Assembly (NCBI GenBank): GCA_031308135.1
Contig: JAHLJT010009436.1
Coordinates: 218,999,286-219,063,285, forward strand
Direction: 5' to 3'
Origin: Acheta domesticus
Taxonomy: Eukaryota; Arthropoda; Insecta; Orthoptera; Gryllidae
Length of the DNA stretch: 64,000 nt
Position 1 is the stretch's first letter; the number at the start of each line of letters is the position of its first letter. The notes below the pieces were generated by a model. It was not told the origin of the DNA. It did no database searches and saw nothing but the letters and a program-made list of their open reading frames with translations. Below, piece after piece: positions 57,395 through 64,000 of this stretch. A program made the translations under genes and the position numbers.

Positions 57395-57835
57395 CAGCGC
57401 GGGCCTGAGAATGTCTCGCAGAACGGTGGAGGGAGGGCGAAGGGGGGGGGGGGCGGGGAGTCCGCGGGCCGGCGCCGGGCGTCGCGGCGCGGCGCGGCGC
57501 TTTCTATCGATCCCGCCTCCTCGCCCGGGCGGCGGCGGCGATGGTGGTGGCGGTGGGGGCGGGGCTGGTGAGGAGGCGCCACGCTGTGCGGAGCCCGGCT
57601 CCCGGGGGGCCGGGGCGGCGCGTGCGGGGGCGGGAGGGGGGTAAGAGCGTGGGCGGGAGCGCCGTCGCCCCAGATGCAATTAGGGCGCTAATCGCCCCCG
57701 GGCGTCGCGTTCCTAGTGTCGCCCCGGCGCCCCTCGCTTTCGATCGGCCGCTGACCCACTGAGGGCGAACGGGGCGCGGGATTTGTGTGTCAGGGCACGT
57801 GTCCATACTCGCGCCCGGCCCTACCATTCACGAGC
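57395..57835. promoter_or_regulatory. CpG island (about 440 bp)
   Basis: The most extreme CpG island in the window, with a poly-G run at about 57441-57453, GGCGGCGGCG runs near 57530, and ATTAGGGCGCTAAT at 57677-57690, an inverted pair of ATTA homeodomain-type cores. It is flanked on both sides by AT-rich DNA. All frames are open but low complexity. A promoter or first-exon role is plausible but rests on composition. Confidence 0.4.
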
Positions 57836-57839
57836 AGGC

Positions 57840-58455
57840 GCTGGGTTCAATTGTAAGCACACGACGCATTCATAATAGTTTTTTTTTAAGAATAATAAGT
57901 TCTCCACCCCCAATTAATTAATTAAGAGTTAAAATGTATAAAAAGCCTATCAAACACGTTAACTTTCCTTCTATCAGAGATCCATAACAGTTAAGTCCTA
58001 CTTTAATCGTCCATTTGTTTCTTCCCATATGCACAATTGGTGTTTGTTAAAAACCTGCGCAGACGTTTTGTCACCTGTCATGGATAATATAGACAAAAAC
58101 TTGAGCAAACAAGGATTTATAACAATTTTAATACAAATATTCTACTAAAAGGGTAACAACGAAATGTCAACATTGTGTTCTGAAATTGCCACTTAAAAAG
58201 CATGCAAGTGGAGAACTGAATGTGACGGCTAGTAGTGATATACGCAACCCGCTCGACATGCGTGTATTACGTGCAGATACAGAAGTGATCGGGGTTACGT
58301 GGCTTTTTACATGGGGGTGAATTAACTTCCTACGTAACACGCAATTTTTTACCCTGATGGCTATTTTCAGCCGACAGCCGGTTACCCTTTACGTCCCGAT
58401 GGGCCGCATATTCGACCGCGAGGCTCTCCCCGCCAACACATACATCAGAGACTAG
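57840..58455. other. AT-rich spacer, nothing recognised
   Basis: No supported feature. Confidence 0.45.
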
Positions 58456-58458
58456 GAA

Positions 58459-58497
58459 TAAACTACCATACCCAAGGCGGGACTGGAACCCGCGAAA
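58459..58497 (-). mobile_element. SINE-A head fragment
   Basis: On the minus strand this reads GCGGGTTCCAGTCCCGCC followed by TTGGGTATGGT, matching the box B region of SINE-A (GCGGGTTCGAGTCCCGCCTC in the complete copies) with one box B mismatch. Neighbouring sequence does not match the rest of the family, so it is a remnant. Confidence 0.6.
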
Positions 58498-58499
58498 CT

Positions 58500-59540
58500 T
58501 AAGAGCATAATGTATGATACAAAATAGTGATTAAACACAGCTATAAAAGAAATAATACGATAATGAAGCCGAGAATGATTAACTCACAATATGAAGAGAA
58601 AGAAAAAGTATTCGAAAGGCGAGAAAGTAAAAATGAAATATTGAGAATGAAATGACATTGAGATTATAAAACAATTAAACTCATTAAACTTAAAGTTGCA
58701 TAGTTAATAAGACACAGTTTTTGAGAATACTATAGTTTTCCACGAATCGAGAAAAATAATAAATGTAACATGAAACAATTCATATCAAAGATAGAAGTAC
58801 ATTCAATTGGAACGTTTCTTTTTCTCAGAAATATGTCTTAATATGTATTAAATTTTACATCATTCTATATACTAAAATACCAATGGGTCAATAAAATGCT
58901 GGAACTCGAAAAATTTGAGTTTCGGAATTTTTTGAATAACATTTTATGGAAAAAACACTCCAATAAATCCTTTTAATATTGCTTGCTCCTCCATTACCCA
59001 TCATTTATTAGTGGTGAGATACATGCATGGCAGTGGAAACCTTAAACATAAAAACTTTGTTTTCTAGTAGTGCTAGTAATGTACTCCATTAACACAGCAC
59101 GTTATCTCGTGCAAGAGCCGGGCTATTAACCACACATAATGGTGTTTCTAAAACAGTGAAAAAAAGTTTGTCTATAGCCGAAAAAAAAACCCAACAAAAT
59201 ATAACAATACAAGGTCAGAATAATCCTGTCCAATCCTCGTATGATAAATAAAAATATACGCAGAAAAGTTTTAAAATATATTTAATAACTAGAAAATAAA
59301 ATAAAGTGATATAGATGATCTTATGACCACGTGGTGATTTGCGTTTGCCATCAACATCGCAGTCTCCTATTACCCTGGAAGAAATTCATGCATTTTGCAA
59401 CATTCACACTATTATCAGAGAACTGGTCTCTATTCAGCCTTCAAAACTCTCAGGGCTGCCATTATCCTTATTAAAACGGACAAATTCACACAAAGTTGTG
59501 GAAGGACGAACTCGTTGTCGAATAAGAAACTGGAACCCAT
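58500..59540. other. AT-rich spacer, nothing recognised
   Basis: No supported feature. Confidence 0.5.
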
Positions 59541-59544
59541 CTGC

Positions 59545-59965
59545 TTTGCGGTTCCCGGGTGGCGCGACCACGGAATGGGGGGGGGGGGAAGGAAAGCAGC
59601 ATTACCGCAGCGCCTCGCTTTCCACACAGCGGAGGAGTGCGCAGCATCGCGGGCTCCGGGCTTATTCTCCTCCCACGCCCTGCGGCCCGTTCGTGATTGT
59701 GCCGCATTGTCTTTCTCCGCCGCCGCCACGACCTTTCGCCGACTCTTTGCCCCTGCCTCCTGGCATTTGGGAGGGGCAGTCTGCCCGCGGTGTCGCCGCT
59801 TTCGTTTGGGGATCGTTCCTTAAAGAAAGCTTCTGGAGGGAGGGAGGGAACAACAGCTGTAGGGGGGCGTGGTCTGTACTGCGGGTAAAAGAAGTGGGAG
59901 CTGGCGGTGACGGGGCATCTCGTATTTTCTACCGGAACTCGCGCGAGTCTCTTTCATAAATACGG
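59545..59965. other. GC-rich island
   Basis: GC-rich, with a poly-G run at about 59577-59588. Several overlapping frames, including one of 206 codons (59339-59959 plus), cross it on both strands; none has a recognisable domain. Nature unknown. Confidence 0.3.
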
Positions 59966-59969
59966 ACGC

Positions 59970-62625
59970 CAAATGGTGTTGCTCCAAAAAGGGAAGTTCA
60001 GGAAATAACGATACTGATGACAGATTACGCGTTTCTTTGTACATATTGAGATGAGTCATGTTATCTCAGTGACATTTTGAAATAAATTAATTAGAACCGA
60101 ATTGCGACATAAGACGATAAATTCTCATAGCTAGGGGAAAGTAAGAGGAAAGCTAGGACATATGTCAATTATTTAAAGGACAATTTATAATACATAAGTA
60201 TTTAAATTAAAACATAAATTAGAACCCAATAATACAAAATTATTGGGATAATAACAAAAGAGCTTAGTGTTGTACAATGGGAGAGCAGTATAGCATCGAA
60301 ATGCAATTGAAACAATAGAGACAGTACACGATCGGTAGAGGAGGATTATTGACAACAGAAAATCGTCAGACGGTCGAACCGCCAGAGATAACGACGGTCC
60401 TAAGGTAGCGAGTGTGACAGAGGTGTCTTAGGCGTCAGCTGTAGTAGATAGATGTGCGAAGGAATTCAATACTGTTGTACTAGAAAGAAGCTAGTAATGC
60501 GAACCGAGAATGTATGTACAAAGTCGCGATAGACAAAATTTAAAATGAAGAAATTAACGGAGCGGTAATTTATGGAAGATAAAAATATGGAAGTTCCCGC
60601 AGTCATTAAGGATAACTTATACGAGAACTCAGGACCAACGGCCAAGAGCGCAGAACGTACCCTACCAAAAGGAAGTGAATATTATTAATTAATTACAAAG
60701 ACTTTCACATTCCATGTACAAGGTCAAGAATTTCGTAATTTTTAAGAGGAGTAGTAAATTAAGTTCGGATCAAAGTAAATAAGGCCATAATAGAATAAAA
60801 TTTCAAATAAAAATAGTACGGATCCCAGTATGTATGAAAATTAATTTATTTACATAATTTTTTTACAAGTATAAAAAATTAATATAAATATGTGTAGTAT
60901 TGCAAAATTTACAGTAGAAATTAATTGATGATTAAACGACACTAGACGTTACGCTACTGTAATATTTCTTAATTTACAGGTTATTATTTCGTAATTGTTT
61001 TCATGTGGGTCAAGACAGTAGCCAGCAACATAGCTTTTTCCGCAAATATTAGAAATTTCCCTAATGGATTCTCATAGGACCGGTAATTGTCAGATCCACG
61101 AAGCAAAGTAAGAAAGCATTGTAGAAGCCCTGAGATATATAAGTAATGGGGAAACATGTATTAGAGAGTATTGTTGAGTGTACAAATTTAAAATCTCAGC
61201 TGGCCCCCCCAAAAAATAGAAATAAACAGGGATATTTGTGTTATATATTATTACTATCAATTAATTCATGATAGGAAGAGGGTAGTATTTCAATATTCAA
61301 AAGTGACAAACATTGTATTTTTGATAAATTTTGTACATAAAATGAATGCAGGTAATAACTAGATCCTCATTTTAAGAGAGGCCAAGAGAATTATACAAAC
61401 ATGTATGAGTACAAATGACGTGAGATTTCGCAAACATTCTAAGTCATTTGACATATAGTGCTCAGCAAATGCTTTCGAACGCTTAATTAACCAATATTAA
61501 ATTTGAAATACTTATGAATTTGTGAAATGATAATAATAAATTAAAGTATTAATTAATTCAACTACTTTTATTTAAATAAATGTGTATATATATTTGAAAT
61601 GGTATTTCTTTTGTTTTCCGATTTTCTAATGAGATTTTAAGATTATTTGGGGAGATTTCAAGAGTTGAGAAGTCCACAGCTTTCGGGAGTTAAAGCCTTC
61701 GGGTATTACTCCTAATAATGAATTTAGAAAAGCTTTTACTTTTGTGTTTGAAATTAAAAATGTTTTGCACAGTATTGTACATTTGAAACAGAGAATGCAA
61801 ATAATAGAAGTAAAATATAACAGCGAAAGGTGTATTACAACGAACTAATGCAACAAAAAAGGCATATGTTGCTTCATACAAACTTTTACAACGTTGTTAC
61901 TTACACGTACTTCAATTTAAGAATTGTGAAACAGGGAAAACTGTGGCGGAAATAACTCTATTGTATCGTGTTTGTAGGAACTGGATAATGTGGAATTGCT
62001 TTCAGTGAAAGAGAGTCAGAAGGAAACTCTGTCCTGATTTAGTGAAACAAAAGAAGAAGAAGAAATAGAAATGGTGAAATGTAAAAAATTACGGAAAAAA
62101 ACCCAATGAACTGCATAAATAGAGTAGATTAATTTTGTCAACTAAAGAGTAGGTATTAAAAAGCAGACGTAAAATCAAAATATAATATCGTCATAAAGGA
62201 TCTACGCAAAAATAAATAATGAAGTTATTAACAAAATATGCAAAGATAAAAGATACTCGAAACTTCTAACTTCATCCGCTGAAATTAACTTGGTGACCAT
62301 ATTTCAGAGAGTTAGAATATTTAAAATCATAAATTGTATTATAGTTTACGCATTGTTACGGGAAGTAAATAAAGCATTGTAGTCAGACTTGAATAAAACC
62401 AATTGAACGAAGAATTAGACATCAAAGGAGGATCAAGTAAATTAAATAACAAACCAGGGAGAGTAATTGCCAGCAGCAACAATTGACAGAACGGCTGGAG
62501 AGAACTAGCAAAAATCGATAAGTAGTTTTTTTGAAAAGTAAAGTTAGAATAAAGTAAAGAAAGAAAGAGTGGAGCTGCGAACAGGGCAGTGAAGTCAAGC
62601 GCAACCTCCAATTCTCAAATCCAGT
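59970..62625. other. AT-rich spacer with one rRNA-like 18-mer
   Basis: AT-rich and gene-free as far as I can see. At 60394-60411 the string ACGGTCCTAAGGTAGCGA equals the conserved bacterial/plastid 23S rRNA core that contains the I-CeuI site, but sequence on either side does not continue the match. Confidence 0.45.
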
Positions 62626-62629
62626 GACA

Positions 62630-62990
62630 CTAAGGTCGGCGGCCTGAGGTGGAGCGGGAACGAGCGTGGAAACGGAGGCTGGAGGCGGCGGAGAGATGGG
62701 GACTCAGCTGGGTGGGTGGAAAAGAGAATGGGGCACGGGCAGGACGAAAACAGGAAAGGAGTTAGAGCGGTGTTTGTGACCGGCGTCAGAGTTTCATGGG
62801 GATGGATGCTGGCCGGAAGGGGGAAGAGGGGGAGGGGTAGCGGCGGACGGAAGGTGGAGGACGTGGAGCAGTCGGTACGAGAGGGAAGACGGAGGTGGAT
62901 CAAGGCGACGGACATGGATAGTAAGGACCGAGCAAACAAAAGACCGAGGCAACGAGAGCACCGGAGATAGCCATGCGGTTCGCATTGATT
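62630..62990 (+). repeat. G-rich low-complexity tract
   Basis: Plus strand G- and A-rich with few T or C from about 62635 to 62960. Frames on both strands reflect this. No gene. Confidence 0.5.
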
Positions 62991-62997
62991 TATTAAA

Positions 62998-63316
62998 TGA
63001 TGTTTCCGGGGACATCCACGGCTGTGATCATTATTTCCATTAGTGTAGTGAATGCTTTACTGCGGAGGGTAGCGGTGAATCCTTCTCCGCTAGATGAGAT
63101 AAGGCGTCGTCCCACACCTCTGCGGGAGATTTCCCCCTTCAGATATCTCTCCCAGCGGGGCACCACCCCAGCCATGGGAAGCTCTTCAGACTGGTCTCCC
63201 TACGTCTAGTAGTGTAGGGCACGTAAGGGTAAATGTATATGCAAGGTGAAAGGGTAAGAAGAGAAAGGGGAAGGAATATTCCTGGGCGGTCCGTGGCCAG
63301 TTTTGTTAGGGTGATA
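62998..63316 (-). mobile_element. SINE-B copy 8 (5'-truncated)
   Basis: The 3' end at 62998-63050 ('gatgtttccgggg' through 'attagtgtagtg') is followed by the 'agcggggcaccaccccagcc' block at about 63155-63174 and the 'ggtccgtggccagttttgtt' block near 63288. It stops at about 63316, short of the tRNA-like head. Confidence 0.85.
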
Positions 63317-63319
63317 GTA

Positions 63320-63750
63320 GGGGGAGGTGGTGGAGTTAGAACGCGGTGGAAGCGATTGATCGAGGTTATGAACTCCGTGCGGAGTGACGACGGAGTAGAT
63401 GGCGGGACGAGTGGGCGGGGCAGTGGAGAAGGCCCGAAGAGAAACGAAATGGGAAAGCCGGGTAAACGCGACACAGTGGGAGAGGGGCGAAGAGGCGGAG
63501 GCTTGAGAGGCAATGGAGTAGGTAGACAGACGAGGCAAGAGGCGGCGTTGGTGGAGGTGGGGGAGGGGACGGCGGGCGGAGGATACAAAGGCCGACAGGG
63601 GAGGCGAAGTCGAATAGCGGCTGCCTCCGGGTGGCGATCACAAGATGCCAGCGACGCCTTTGAGGGAGGCTTCTACGCAGATTAAAACCGGCGGCCCGTG
63701 CAGCCAGCCCTTAATGAGGACTGTCTCTGCTGCCCCGCACCTTCTGCCGC
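63320..63750 (+). repeat. G-rich low-complexity tract
   Basis: Degenerate G-rich DNA (GGAGGN/GGCGGN), especially about 63395-63620, between two SINE-B copies. No gene. Confidence 0.5.
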
Positions 63751-63756
63751 AGCTTC

Positions 63757-64000
63757 AGACCGGATGGCGTGGCTGAAGGCAACCACTGTTGCCACAGCAG
63801 CGTCTCTGATCTGGCGGTCCCAGGTTTCGAGTCCGGACGGAGGGAAATTTTTAACACCAGGCAGATCGCGAGGGCGTATTCAGTCGCTGACTGGAGGAGA
63901 ATTCTAACGGTCAGCTGCTTCGATCGGTAGTTTTCCGTGGTTTCTTCTACTGATACCAGGTGAATACCGAAGCACTGACAACGGATTGCGCATGTTCTTT
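63757..64000 (+). mobile_element. SINE-B copy 9 (runs off the window)
   Basis: A tRNA-like head with a box B-like GGTTTCGAGTCC at about 63824-63835 is followed by 'gaggagaattctaacggtca' and 'gatcggtagttttccgtggt', the same order as copies 1, 5 and 7. The 3' half lies beyond base 64000. Confidence 0.85.

Noticed and set aside
59339..59959. A 206-codon plus-strand frame in a GC-rich island.
   Set aside because: Overlaps equally open frames on the other strand and is low complexity with no domain.
1..64000. CRISPR arrays, operons and prokaryotic promoters.
   Set aside because: The tandem arrays have no unique spacers, and all other signs (SINEs, LINEs, CpG islands) are eukaryotic.

Overview
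This is non-coding, repeat-rich nuclear DNA from a eukaryote, most likely an insect with a large genome. The evidence is a mosaic of AT-rich spacer and CpG-rich islands, tRNA-headed SINEs, two non-LTR retrotransposons (LINEs) of arthropod-type clades, short TIR elements with perfect target-site duplications, G-rich minisatellites and (AAT)n microsatellites. The order cannot be fixed from the sequence; a cockroach, termite, stick insect or orthopteran would fit. I found no convincing host protein-coding exon, no functional tRNA or rRNA gene and no CRISPR array. Nearly every long open frame is a by-product of G/C-rich low-complexity DNA or lies inside a transposable element.

Layout. 1-2.8 kb: AT-rich DNA with one CpG island (1482-1870). 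2.8-8.2 kb: a full-length long SINE ('SINE-B'), two diverged copies of a 600-750 bp segment (about 3480-4270 and 7610-8245), and between them a 15-bp G-rich minisatellite (6550-7500). 9.2-10.3 kb: C-rich low-complexity DNA, then a complete 216-bp tRNA-headed SINE ('SINE-A'). 11-18 kb: mostly AT-rich spacer with two small CpG islands. 18.6-20.1 kb: a 13-bp G-rich minisatellite of about 60 units with a degenerate G-rich flank. 20.4-25 kb: three SINE-B copies and a hidden 27-bp degenerate tandem repeat (23545-23795). 26.2-34.2 kb: 'repeat C' copies, a 634-bp hAT-type MITE (26859-27492) and a 5S-rRNA-like fragment. 35.9-40.7 kb: a complete SINE-A and an RNase H-bearing LINE on the minus strand, which carries an intact-frame insertion of repeat C and a 114-bp palindromic 5' end. 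41.7-44.0 kb: a SINE-B nest (one + copy, then two - copies, one inside the other's 5' end) holding a 392-bp MITE with perfect 30-bp TIRs and TTAA target duplication. 44.2-47 kb: G-rich islands. 47.4-49.3 kb: a broken LINE with a restriction-like endonuclease (R4/Dong-like) next to an (AAT)n microsatellite. 50-62 kb: mostly AT-rich spacer with a CpG island at 57.4-57.8 kb. 62.6-64 kb: G-rich DNA and two more SINE-B copies, the last running off the window.

The most coherent biology here is a retrotransposon partnership. The minus-strand LINE and SINE-A end in the same roughly 38-bp 3' tail, and SINE-B ends in a recognisable relative of it. This suggests all three are, or were, copied by the same reverse transcriptase. 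Target-site duplications allow a relative order of events to be read in two places: repeat C into the LINE, and SINE-B plus a MITE into SINE-B.
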